Source: Burkholderiales bacterium (GTDB lineage Bacteria; Pseudomonadota; Gammaproteobacteria; Burkholderiales; Burkholderiaceae_C). Taken from it: a DNA stretch of 64,000 nucleotides. Numbering within the stretch: position 1 is the first letter of the stretch; every line of letters begins with the position of its first letter. The stretch covers positions 310,001-374,000 of the forward strand of contig JAGWTR010000002.1 in NCBI GenBank assembly GCA_028868855.1, given 5' to 3'. The position numbers were made by a program, and so were the translations under genes. Shown in pieces: positions 18,531 to 27,540 of the stretch. The notes below the pieces were generated by a model. That model was not told the DNA's origin. It searched no databases and saw only the letters and a list, made by a program, of their open reading frames with translations.

Positions 18531-19862
18531 ATGCCGACAACGTCCCTGCACTCCACTCGCCCACTCACTGCCGACGAACTGTCCCACCTCTGGAGCCAAC
18601 TGCATCAGCGCACGGCCTTGGCTGAGCTGGGCCTGTTGCTTGTCTGTCTGGGGGGGGCATGGTTGCTCGTGCGGGTGTGGGGTGGCCGTCAGTCCAAACC
18701 CTCGTCGATCTGGTTCGGGCGCCACGTCATCGACGGCATCCTGTTTCCCGTGCTTGCGCTGGTGCTCGCGCTGGGCATGCGCCGACTGCTGGTGGAAGAC
18801 ATCCCGCTGGCGGTGTTCCGAGTGGCCATCCCGGTCCTGGTATCCCTGGCGGTCATCCGCCTCACGGTCAAGGTGCTGGGTGTGGCCTTTCCCAACTTGC
18901 CCGCCATGCGCATCATTGAGCGCACCGTGTCATGGTTGGCGTGGCTGGGCACTATTTTGTGGATCACCGGGGTGCTGCCCCTGTTGCTGGACGAATTCAA
19001 CGACATCACCTGGAAGATCGGCGCCACGCAGGTCAGCTTGCGCAACCTGATCGAAGGCTCCCTCAGTGCGGTGCTGGTGATGATCCTGTCCCTGTCGCTC
19101 TCCTCGGCCATTGAGACTCGCTTGCTCAGTGGCGCCACACAGAATCTGTCCGGGCGCAAGATCCTTGCAAATTTGACGCGTGCGCTGCTCTTGTTCATTG
19201 GCCTGATGCTGGCCTTGTCGGCTGTTGGTATCGACCTGACGGCCTTGTCCGTGTTAGGCGGCGCGGTGGGGGTTGGGCTGGGCTTTGGCCTGCAAAAACT
19301 GGCCGCCAATTACGTCAGCGGTTTTGTCATCCTGGCCGAGCACAGTCTGAATATTGGTGACCTGATCAAGATCGACAACTTTGAAGGCCACATCACCGAC
19401 ATCAAGACCCGCTACACCGTGCTTCGCGCCCCTGGCGGCCGCGAGGCCATCTTTCCCAACGAAATGCTGCTCACCCAGCGGGTTGAGAACGCCTCGGCAG
19501 CGGGGCGCAGGGTGGGGTTGATCACCCAGGTTCAGGTGGCCTATGGAACCGATCTCGACCGGCTGCGCCCTTTGTTGGCAGAGTCAGTGTCGTCCGTGCC
19601 TCGGGTGCTGGCCGAACCCGCCCCAGGGGTCCACCTGACCGCCTTTGCTGCGGATGGCCTGGAGCTGACCGTGAGCTTCTCGATCAGCGATGAGGAAAGC
19701 GGCTACATGGCGGTCCGCTCCGACGTCAATCTGGCCATTCTGGCGATCCTCAATCGGCTGGGGGTGGACATTCCGTACCCGCAACGCGTGGTGCACCATC
19801 TGCCCCAGCATGAGGTATCCTCCGCCGACCATGTCTTATCCCCACCCCTTTCTGGCTCGTGA
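18531..19862 (+). CDS. Mechanosensitive ion channel (MscS family)
   Basis: GVGLGFGLQKLAANYVSGFVILAEHSLNIGDLIKIDNFEGHITDIKTRYT. Confidence 0.94.
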   Translation: MPTTSLHSTRPLTADELSHLWSQLHQRTALAELGLLLVCLGGAWLLVRVWGGRQSKPSSIWFGRHVIDGILFPVLALVLALGMRRLLVEDIPLAVFRVAIPVLVSLAVIRLTVKVLGVAFPNLPAMRIIERTVSWLAWLGTILWITGVLPLLLDEFNDITWKIGATQVSLRNLIEGSLSAVLVMILSLSLSSAIETRLLSGATQNLSGRKILANLTRALLLFIGLMLALSAVGIDLTALSVLGGAVGVGLGFGLQKLAANYVSGFVILAEHSLNIGDLIKIDNFEGHITDIKTRYTVLRAPGGREAIFPNEMLLTQRVENASAAGRRVGLITQVQVAYGTDLDRLRPLLAESVSSVPRVLAEPAPGVHLTAFAADGLELTVSFSISDEESGYMAVRSDVNLAILAILNRLGVDIPYPQRVVHHLPQHEVSSADHVLSPPLSGS

Positions 19863-20478
19863 AGCGCGGCCCTTCGTCGGCTTGGTGCTTCTCGCTGCAC
19901 TTGTGTCCACTGGCCTGTGGGGCCTCGGTTGGGCCTCCGCCTTTTGCTGGTCGGCGCTGGCCCTGATATTGCTGTACTTGCGTGATGCACCGCGTGTGGT
20001 CCCGGCCGATCCAGGGGCCATCCTGTCGCCAGCAGACGGGCGCATCATGAGAATTGAACGAGTGCGTGACCCCTACGCCAACCGTGACGCCTTGCTCATC
20101 AGCGTCTTCATGAGCATCTTCAGTGGCCACGCGAATCGCTCCAGCGTAGACGGCGTGGTCAAACACGTGCAGTATTTTCCGAGCCTGGCGACCAACGTCA
20201 AGCGGAACAAGTCCGCAATCCGCAAGGAGCGCAATGCCGTGGTGATCGAATCAAATGGCCAGATCGTCACACTGGTGCAGGTGGCCGGTCTGCTTGCTCG
20301 CCGCATCCTGTGCACCATCAAACCCGGCCACACCCTCACGCGAGGACAACGCTATGGGCTGCTCCGGTTTGGATCGCGTGTCGATGTGTACCTCCCCGCG
20401 CACGCCGAGCCCCAAGTCGCACCCGGCCAGAAGGTTTCGGCCACCACCACCATTTTGGCAACCCTGTCCAAGGCATGA
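19831..20478 (+). CDS. psd: Phosphatidylserine decarboxylase
   Basis: SPADGRIMRIE, MSIFSGHANRSSVDGVV, RYGLLRFGSRVDVYLP; ATG 19831 lies inside the 3' end of mscS. Confidence 0.92.
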   Translation: MSYPHPFLAREARPFVGLVLLAALVSTGLWGLGWASAFCWSALALILLYLRDAPRVVPADPGAILSPADGRIMRIERVRDPYANRDALLISVFMSIFSGHANRSSVDGVVKHVQYFPSLATNVKRNKSAIRKERNAVVIESNGQIVTLVQVAGLLARRILCTIKPGHTLTRGQRYGLLRFGSRVDVYLPAHAEPQVAPGQKVSATTTILATLSKA

Positions 20479-21344
20479 CCTTACAGCCCACCCAACCCGA
20501 GATTCGCCCGACCCATGACGCGGTCGATCTACCCCTGGACGACACGGATGACGTTGGCCCGGGGCATGCGCGACCCCGTCGCAAGGGCATTTACATCCTG
20601 CCCAACCTGTTCACGCTGGCCGCCTTGTTTGGCGGTTTCTACGCCATCGTCATGGCCATGAATGGACGTTTCGACCAATCGGCGATCGGCGTGTTCTGCG
20701 CCATGGTGCTGGACAGTCTGGACGGCCGCGTCGCCCGCATGACCAATACCCAGAGCGCTTTTGGCGAGCAGATGGACAGCCTCTCCGACATGGTGTCCTT
20801 CGGTGCGGCGCCCGCGCTCATTGTTTATGAATGGGCCCTCAAGGACCTGGGTAAGTGGGGCTGGATTGCCTCTTTTGTCTATTGCTCTTGCGCGGCATTG
20901 CGCCTGGCGCGTTTTAATACCAACATTGGTGTGGTCGACAAGCGTTTCTTCCAGGGACTGCCCAGTCCGGCAGCGGCCGCCCTGGTGATGGGCCTGATCT
21001 GGGTTGCGACCGATCTGGGGGCGTCGGCTCACAGCCAGCCGTGGCTGGTCTGGCTGGCCTGCGGTTTCACGCTGTATTCGGGGCTGACCATGGTCACCAA
21101 CGTTCCCTTCTACAGCTTCAAGGACATCAGCTTCAAGCGCACGGTCCCCTTTATTGCCATCGTGGCCATCGCGCTGGGCATCGCGGTCATCAACATCCAC
21201 CCGGCCGGCGTGTTGTTCAGTGTTTTCGTGATCTACGGATTGTCGGGCTATGGGGTGTATGTCTGGAAACGCCTCCAAGGCAAGCGGGTTAGCCTGATTT
21301 CCATTTCAACGGATGAGCCCGAAGAGGAAGGGCTGCACCGCTGA
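20475..21344 (+). CDS. pssA: CDP-diacylglycerol--serine O-phosphatidyltransferase
   Basis: CDP-alcohol phosphotransferase motif DSLDGRVARMTNTQSAFGEQMDSLSD; start overlaps the psd stop. Confidence 0.92.
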   Translation: MTLQPTQPEIRPTHDAVDLPLDDTDDVGPGHARPRRKGIYILPNLFTLAALFGGFYAIVMAMNGRFDQSAIGVFCAMVLDSLDGRVARMTNTQSAFGEQMDSLSDMVSFGAAPALIVYEWALKDLGKWGWIASFVYCSCAALRLARFNTNIGVVDKRFFQGLPSPAAAALVMGLIWVATDLGASAHSQPWLVWLACGFTLYSGLTMVTNVPFYSFKDISFKRTVPFIAIVAIALGIAVINIHPAGVLFSVFVIYGLSGYGVYVWKRLQGKRVSLISISTDEPEEEGLHR

Positions 21345-21386
21345 CCTTTTTTGGGGTTTTTGCCTCACATCCAATGACATCGATCG

Positions 21387-21395
21387 TGCTATATT
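21387..21395 (+). promoter_or_regulatory. Candidate extended -10 promoter element TGCTATATT
   Basis: TGN immediately upstream of TATATT; predicted transcription start about 21402. Confidence 0.45.
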
Positions 21396-21402
21396 CATTC
21401 GC

Positions 21403-21459
21403 ATGACGATCTTCAACGCCAAACTACTACGACTACTAGGAGTGCCTCGGGCGCGTTGA
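21403..21459 (+). CDS. leuL: Putative leu leader peptide MTIFNAKLLRLLGVPRAR
   Basis: 18 codons, four Leu codons all CUA (cta cta cga cta cta), followed by an intrinsic terminator upstream of leuA. Not in the ORF track because of its size. Confidence 0.75.
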   Translation: MTIFNAKLLRLLGVPRAR

Positions 21460-21500
21460 TCGCTGTCGTCTGTACATATGTACCTTCGCTGAACTTTCGC

Positions 21501-21540
21501 AAAACGGCCCGCCAGCACTGCACGCGGGCCGTTTTGTTTG
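21501..21540 (+). terminator. Intrinsic terminator/attenuator upstream of leuA
   Basis: AAAACGGCCCGC - 11-nt loop - GCGGGCCGTTTT GTTTG, 12-bp stem. Confidence 0.88.
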
Positions 21541-21628
21541 GCAACAGTCTTTCGAGGTCAAGCCAACCTAGCAGCCCCCGCGCTGAGGTAGGCGCCCTGA
21601 CTCACTGACCTGTCCCACGGAGACCACC

Positions 21629-23170
21629 ATGACCGACAAACTCATCATTTTCGATACCACCTTGCGCGACGGCGAACAGTCGCCTGGCGCCGCCATGACG
21701 CGCGAAGAAAAACTGCGCATTGCCCGCCAGCTGGAGCGACTGAAGGTAGACGTGATCGAAGCTGGTTTCGCAGCGTCGTCCAACGGTGACTTCGAAGCCG
21801 TCAAGGCCATCGCCGAGGCCATCAAGGACTCCACGGTGTGCTCATTGGCCCGTGCCAACGATCGCGACATCAGCCGTGCCGCTGAAGCCTTGAAGGCCGC
21901 CAACTCGTCGCGCATCCATACCTTCATCGCCACCAGTGCCTTGCACATGGAAAAGAAGCTGCGCATGTCACCGGAACAGGTGCTGGAGCAAGCTCGTCTG
22001 TCCGTCCGTTTTGCGCGCAACCTCACCAGCGACGTCGAGTTCTCGGCCGAAGACGGCTACCGCTCCGACATCGACTACTTGAGTCGCGTGATCGAGGCCG
22101 TGATTGCCGAAGGCGCGACCACCATCAACATCCCTGACACCGTCGGCTACGGCATTCCCGAGTTGTACGGCAACTTCATCAAAACCCTGCGCGAACGCGT
22201 GCCCAACTCTGACAAGGCAATCTGGTCGGTGCACTGCCACAACGACCTGGGCATGGCCGTGGCCAACTCCCTGGCCGGCGTCAAGATTGGCGGGGCTCGC
22301 CAAGTCGAGTGCACCATCAACGGTTTGGGCGAGCGGGCCGGCAATGCCGCGCTGGAAGAGGTCGTCATGGCCGTGCGCACCCGTCGCGACTATTTCGGTC
22401 TGGACAGTCGCATTGATGCCACCCAGATCATGCCGGCCTCGCGACTGGTCTCGCAGACCACCGGTTTTGTCGTGCAACCCAACAAGGCCGTGGTCGGGGC
22501 CAACGCCTTCGCGCACGCCTCGGGCATCCATCAAGATGGCGTCCTCAAGGCCCGCGACACCTACGAAATCATGCGCGCCGAGGACGTGGGCTGGGCCGCC
22601 AACAAGATCGTGCTGGGCAAGCTTTCGGGCCGTAACGCATTCAAGCAGCGTTTGCAGGACTTGGGCATCGACCTCGGCTCGGAAGCCGAAGTCAACGCCG
22701 CTTTCGCCAAGTTCAAGGAACTGGCCGACCGCAAGAGCGAAATTTTTGACGAAGACATCATCGCCTTGGTCGGTGATGAAAGCGTGACCAGCGAGCAGGA
22801 GCACTACCGCCTGCTGGCCTTGTCACAGCACTCGGAGATGGGGGACAGGCCGCAGGCCAGCGTAGTGTTCGCGGCCGGCGCAACAGAGCATCAGGCGCAG
22901 AGCGATGGCAATGGCCCAGTGGACGCCAGCGTCAAGGCAATTGAGTCGGTCGTGAAAAGTGGCGCGGAAATCGTCCTCTACTCGGTGAACGCAATTACCT
23001 CGGGCAGCACAGAATCCCAAGGAGAGGTGACCGTGCGGCTGCAACACAGCGGGCGCGTGGTCAATGGGGTCGGAGCTGATCCGGACATCGTGGTGGCATC
23101 TGCAAAAGCTTATCTGGCGGCCTTGAACAAGCTGCACAGCAAGTCAGAGCGAGTTGCCGCACAAGGGTGA
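21629..23170 (+). CDS. leuA: 2-isopropylmalate synthase
   Basis: [66 protein letters not shown]. Confidence 0.98.
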   Translation: MTDKLIIFDTTLRDGEQSPGAAMTREEKLRIARQLERLKVDVIEAGFAASSNGDFEAVKAIAEAIKDSTVCSLARANDRDISRAAEALKAANSSRIHTFIATSALHMEKKLRMSPEQVLEQARLSVRFARNLTSDVEFSAEDGYRSDIDYLSRVIEAVIAEGATTINIPDTVGYGIPELYGNFIKTLRERVPNSDKAIWSVHCHNDLGMAVANSLAGVKIGGARQVECTINGLGERAGNAALEEVVMAVRTRRDYFGLDSRIDATQIMPASRLVSQTTGFVVQPNKAVVGANAFAHASGIHQDGVLKARDTYEIMRAEDVGWAANKIVLGKLSGRNAFKQRLQDLGIDLGSEAEVNAAFAKFKELADRKSEIFDEDIIALVGDESVTSEQEHYRLLALSQHSEMGDRPQASVVFAAGATEHQAQSDGNGPVDASVKAIESVVKSGAEIVLYSVNAITSGSTESQGEVTVRLQHSGRVVNGVGADPDIVVASAKAYLAALNKLHSKSERVAAQG

Positions 23171-23281
23171 ATCTGTCGGCGGTGGCCCATATCCGCGAGG
23201 TTGCTTTATAAAAAAGCCGTAAGTCTATGAATTTGCGACTTTTTTTATTACACTTCGCACGGTGACGAAAGGGCTGTTGCT

Positions 23282-24415
23282 GTGTTAATTCAAAAGTTCA
23301 AGAAAAACTGCTTGGCAATACTCCTGCTGGTGACCGTTTCGATGGTCACCAGTCAGCCTGCCTTGGCCGCCAAGAAGTCCAAATCGCATGCCCATGCGGT
23401 CGCCCATAAAGCGCGTGCGGGCCACAAGGTCAAGTCTGCCGTCAATGTTGGCAAAGCACCGCGCTCAACTCGGTATGCCCGCGCCTTGCCGGCAATGCCG
23501 CTGTCCGAGTCGCTCAGCCCCGGCGCCGGTGGTGCCTCGGCCAAAATGTTGGGCACAGCGGCCGCCGGCATGTCCGCGGCATCGGGTGCGTCTTTCGGCC
23601 AGTTGTACGGTCTGCACCACACGCCGGACCCACTGGATCTGAAATCCAGCGTCGCTTTCGTGATGGATCAGGACACCAACGAAGTGCTCCTGTCCAAGAA
23701 TTCCGAGGCGGTGTTGCCCATCGCGTCGCTGACCAAACTGATGACGGCCATGGTGGTGGTCGAAGCAAAACTGCCGATGGATGACCTCATTACCATCACC
23801 TCCGATGACGTTGATACCGAAAAGAACAGCAGTTCACGCTTGGCCGTGGGCTCCACACTGACCCGTGGCGAAATGCTGCACCTGGCCTTGATGGCCTCGG
23901 AAAACCGGGCGGCACACGCCCTGGGCCGAACCTATCCGGGCGGCCTCCAGGCTTTCGTGAACCTGATGAACCGCAAGGCACAGGCATTGACCATGGCAGA
24001 TACCCGCTATGTCGAGCCCACTGGCCTGAACAGCCAGAACCAGTCTAGCGGCCGCGATTTGGCCACCTTGGTCAAAGCGGCCTATCAACAGCCTTTGATT
24101 CGAGAATTGTCCACGTCGCATGAATATGCGGTTCATGTCGGCACACGCCAGGTGCAGTTCCACAATACCAATGGATTGGTGCGCAATCCAAGTTGGGACA
24201 TCGGTTTGCAGAAAACCGGCTACATCGTTGAGGCAGGGCGTTGTCTGGTTCTGCAGGCCCGGATGGCGGGCCGCAAGCTAATCATGGTCTTCCTGGATTC
24301 AACCGGCAAGTATTCTCGCCAAGCCGATGCTGAGCGTGTCCGACGCTGGATTGAGCAAGTCTCTCCGCCGTCCGGAGCGGCTGGCTTCATCGCCGCGCCC
24401 AAGGTCACGTCCTGA
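23282..24415 (+). CDS. pbpG: D-alanyl-D-alanine endopeptidase (PBP7-like, S11 family), GTG start
   Basis: SXXK motif PIASLTKLMTAMVVVE, SEN motif SENRAAHAL, KTG motif LQKTGYI. Confidence 0.9.
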   Translation: MLIQKFKKNCLAILLLVTVSMVTSQPALAAKKSKSHAHAVAHKARAGHKVKSAVNVGKAPRSTRYARALPAMPLSESLSPGAGGASAKMLGTAAAGMSAASGASFGQLYGLHHTPDPLDLKSSVAFVMDQDTNEVLLSKNSEAVLPIASLTKLMTAMVVVEAKLPMDDLITITSDDVDTEKNSSSRLAVGSTLTRGEMLHLALMASENRAAHALGRTYPGGLQAFVNLMNRKAQALTMADTRYVEPTGLNSQNQSSGRDLATLVKAAYQQPLIRELSTSHEYAVHVGTRQVQFHNTNGLVRNPSWDIGLQKTGYIVEAGRCLVLQARMAGRKLIMVFLDSTGKYSRQADAERVRRWIEQVSPPSGAAGFIAAPKVTS

Positions 24416-24444
24416 TCGGTTCAGGACGCTGGCCCTGAGGCATC

Positions 24445-25188
24445 TCAGCGGCCAGCCCACCCCAGAGTGGTTGAAATCCTGGCCGCGCAACCCTTGAGAG
24501 CCTCAGCCCATTCCGCGCTCAGGCGTTGCGATGGGGTGTTCAGGGTCACGCTGGCCACCACTTGCCCCTGATCGTCCAGAATAGGCGTGGCGGCTTGCTG
24601 GTGGGACATCTCAATGTGATCGCTGTCCACGGCAAGGCCGTTGGAGCGCACTGCCAGCAATTCCGTCTGGAGTGACTCAAGGCGCAGTCCGCTGGATTGA
24701 ACCAGGCTGCTTAACTGACCGCCTGACAAATGGCTCAGTAGCACCTTGCCTGCAGCGCTGGAGATCAAGGGTGATCGTGCCCCCATGACCCGATTCACCT
24801 GAACACCATTGCGTTCATTACTCGTGCGCTCGACACAGAGCGCTTCGTCGTCCTGACGGATGTACAGCGAAACGCTTTGGCCCGTCAGCCGATGAAGTTC
24901 CTGCATTGGGCGGATGGCCAGTTCGCGCACATCCAGTCGTGTTTTCACCAGATTGCCCAACTGCAAGAGGCGCAGGCCCAGCCGGTAGGTGCCAGGGCCC
25001 GAGCGTTCGACAAAGCCGCCAGACGCCAGATCGTTGAGGATTCGGTGGGCCGTCGATGGGTGCAAACCTGTGCGTTCGCTCACGATTTTCAGAGATACAG
25101 CATCTCCTTCGTGGGCCAATGTGTCCAATAAGGAGAACATTCTGGCCATAACCTGGATCGAAGTTGAAGATGGTGCGGTGTCGCTCAT
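24445..25188 (-). CDS. IclR-family transcriptional regulator
   Basis: N-terminal wHTH (VSERTGLHPSTAHRILNDLASGGFVERSGPGTYRLG) plus IclR effector domain. Confidence 0.92.
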   Translation of the reverse strand: MSDTAPSSTSIQVMARMFSLLDTLAHEGDAVSLKIVSERTGLHPSTAHRILNDLASGGFVERSGPGTYRLGLRLLQLGNLVKTRLDVRELAIRPMQELHRLTGQSVSLYIRQDDEALCVERTSNERNGVQVNRVMGARSPLISSAAGKVLLSHLSGGQLSSLVQSSGLRLESLQTELLAVRSNGLAVDSDHIEMSHQQAATPILDDQGQVVASVTLNTPSQRLSAEWAEALKGCAARISTTLGWAGR

Positions 25189-25312
25189 GGGATTTTCTTT
25201 CGTGACAAACCATTTTGAAACGTGAGATCCCTCGTCATTCGACGAAATAATCACCAGCTTGAGGGTCTTATGCCCAACCCTTGGAGTACTTTTTGGCATT
25301 TGCTAACGCCTT

Positions 25313-26509
25313 ATGAAAAATATCTCCAACAAATCAATGATTTGGGTCGGCGTCTGGACTGCAGCAGCGCTTTGTTGTTCATTGCCCGGCGTGCATGCGG
25401 CGCCTGCGTCTGCACCGACGGAAGCTGCCGTGGCCCCTTCGGGGGCTTCCGAGCCGACCGACAAGGCCTCGGCCATTGCGCCAGCGTTGGCACCGTCAGT
25501 CCCCTCATTGGCGAGGCGGAGCTGGATAAAGGCGCCACGTGTGTACGGACACCTCACCGCGAAGGATTTGGGTTTGGTGATCAATACGGACGACCCATAC
25601 TCCGTCCAGGTGGGTGAGTATTACGCCAAGGTGCGTGGTATTCCTGACAAACAGGTGCTGCGAGTGGCCCTGCCCATGAAGGCCACGTTGACACGCGAAG
25701 AGTTTGAGGTCTTCAAGAAGCAGGTCGACGAATTTTTTGGTCCTAAGGTGCAGGGTCTGGCGCTGTCCTGGCGCTTGCCGTACGGGGTGGACTGCAACTC
25801 CATCACCGGCGCTCTAACGATGGGTTATGACGCCAAGCTGTGTAGCAATACCTGCGGAGTTTCAAGGTCGTCCAGCTATTTTGGATCAGTGTCGACAAAG
25901 CCGTTCACTGACTACCACATGCGCCTGAGCATGTTGTTGGCCGCCAAAGATGCGGCGGCGGCGAAGGTCCTCATTGATCGCGGAGTGAGTTCGGACGGAA
26001 CACTGGGCCTGCGGGGCGCGCTGCCGGTCAACGCGCATTTCGTCACCACCTCAGATTCGGTGCGAAGCGTGCGCCAAGTGCTTTTCCCACCGGCGGGGCG
26101 CAATCCTGCGGTCGGTTTGAATGTCGTGCTGGACCAGACTAATGCCTTGAAGAACGCCGATCGCGTCGTACTCTATGAGACGGGGCTGACCTCGGTGGAT
26201 TACCTTGAAACCATTGATTTTGTGCCTGGGGCCTTGGCAGACCATCTGACTTCATTCGGCGGCGTTTTGGACGGTCCCCACGGTCAGATGACCGTGTTGT
26301 CATGGATCGACGCAGGAGCCAGTGCCAGCTACGGCACAACCAGCGAGCCGTGCGCACATTTGCAGAAATTTCCTCACCCACAGGCGCTGACTTTGTTTTA
26401 TCTGCAGGGGGCCACGGCGCTGGAGGCCTACTGGAAGAGTGTGGCGTGGCCGCAGCAGGGGCTCTTTGTGGGCGACCCTCTGGCCGCGCCCTTCGCCAGC
26501 CGGCGCTGA
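25313..26509 (+). CDS. TIGR03790-like secreted protein of unknown function
   Basis: Signal peptide; DLGLVINTDDPYSVQVGEYYAKVRGIPDKQVLRV...GLALSWRLPYGVDCNSITGALTMG...TLFYLQGATALEAYWKSVAWPQQGLFVGDPLAAPF resembles TIGR03790 as recalled; no HMM run. Confidence 0.7.
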   Translation: MKNISNKSMIWVGVWTAAALCCSLPGVHAAPASAPTEAAVAPSGASEPTDKASAIAPALAPSVPSLARRSWIKAPRVYGHLTAKDLGLVINTDDPYSVQVGEYYAKVRGIPDKQVLRVALPMKATLTREEFEVFKKQVDEFFGPKVQGLALSWRLPYGVDCNSITGALTMGYDAKLCSNTCGVSRSSSYFGSVSTKPFTDYHMRLSMLLAAKDAAAAKVLIDRGVSSDGTLGLRGALPVNAHFVTTSDSVRSVRQVLFPPAGRNPAVGLNVVLDQTNALKNADRVVLYETGLTSVDYLETIDFVPGALADHLTSFGGVLDGPHGQMTVLSWIDAGASASYGTTSEPCAHLQKFPHPQALTLFYLQGATALEAYWKSVAWPQQGLFVGDPLAAPFASRR

Positions 26510-26511
26510 GA

Positions 26512-27381
26512 TCAGCGCAGCGTCCCCCAGCGCACCACGGTTGCGCCCCACCACTTGCGCAAGGGGGTGAGGATGATCCGTTGTTGCAAGACACCAGGGC
26601 CAGCGTTGGCAATGGCGTCGATCAGGGACATGTTCAGCCGCGCAAGGACGAGCAGGGGGCGCAAGGCCTGCCGTTCGGCGGCAGGCAGCGCGGCGATGGC
26701 GGCGCAAGACGACTGCAGGCTGCTATGTGCCTGGCCATGCAGATACGCCAGCAAGGCTGGCCAGTGCAGCGGCGGGTGCTGGGGATCCGGGCGCAGCAGC
26801 TCGTGAGCCTTCACATCGTGTTGCTGCAGGACGCTGACGGGCACATGCAGCCATCCCAGGCGGGCGTCCTGCCCCAGTCGAGCCAGGTGATGGGCCTGAC
26901 GTAGGCCCCACCCTAGCTCGCGCGCGGCGCTGGTCGCCGCCTCGGTGTCGGCTCCCAGCAGCCATGCCGCAGATTCGCAGGCTGCGCCCGTGGTGCTCAA
27001 GGCGTGGCGACGTTGACTGACCTCGTCCAGCCATCGGGTTTGCTGAATCAGGCCTTGTAGCCCCCCGATCTGTTCCATCCACAAAACCTGAGGGGGCAGC
27101 TGCGACGGTCGAGCAGTGAACCCAGGGGTCATCAATTGCTTCATCAAGGGGTGTTGCGCCTGGCCCTCAAAACCGCGCTGCACTTCCTGCTGCCACCAGG
27201 TCAGTTTGGCGTGTGCCACTCCAGGGTCATTGATGGTCAAGGGAATGGCGCTGACCTCATGCCACCACTGCAACCAGGTTTGAAGTGTGGGACGCGTACG
27301 GTCAGGGGCGGCCCGCACGGCGTAGTACAAGCTGCTGCCCGGACGAGGCGTGGTTATTGAGTGATTGGCGGATTGAAGCAT
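26512..27381 (-). CDS. Squalene/phytoene synthase family-like protein
   Basis: YYAVRAAPDRTRPTLQTWLQWWHEVSAI..AKLTWWQQEVQRGFEGQAQHPL..; lone gene without other carotenoid or hopanoid genes nearby. Confidence 0.75.
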   Translation of the reverse strand: MLQSANHSITTPRPGSSLYYAVRAAPDRTRPTLQTWLQWWHEVSAIPLTINDPGVAHAKLTWWQQEVQRGFEGQAQHPLMKQLMTPGFTARPSQLPPQVLWMEQIGGLQGLIQQTRWLDEVSQRRHALSTTGAACESAAWLLGADTEAATSAARELGWGLRQAHHLARLGQDARLGWLHVPVSVLQQHDVKAHELLRPDPQHPPLHWPALLAYLHGQAHSSLQSSCAAIAALPAAERQALRPLLVLARLNMSLIDAIANAGPGVLQQRIILTPLRKWWGATVVRWGTLR

Positions 27382-27454
27382 GAGGGGGTGCGGAGAAAGA
27401 CACTACATTGTCGCAATTGCCAGATTGACACGTTTTGTGGCGTGACGCTGCATT

Positions 27455-27472
27455 ACTGACCCGCCAGTCAGT
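27455..27472. promoter_or_regulatory. Candidate operator ACTGAC-CCGCCA-GTCAGT upstream of the RND operon
   Basis: Perfect 6-bp inverted repeat downstream of a consensus TTGACA (27425-27430). Confidence 0.45.
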
Positions 27473-27540
27473 TACGATCTCGGTCCTGAAAGTCAGCGGT
27501 TTTATAAAAACATCCGGGATGAACCATGTGCCGCTGCCAT

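Noticed and set aside
23210-23262. Strong terminator after leuA (AAAAAGCCGTAAGTC...GAATTTGCGACTTTTTTT)
   Set aside because: Stem is imperfect (mismatches and wobbles); plausible but not listed as a confident feature.
26512-27381. Carotenoid/hopanoid biosynthetic cluster
   Set aside because: A lone squalene/phytoene synthase-like gene with no desaturase, cyclase or HpnCDE-type neighbours; insufficient for a pathway call.
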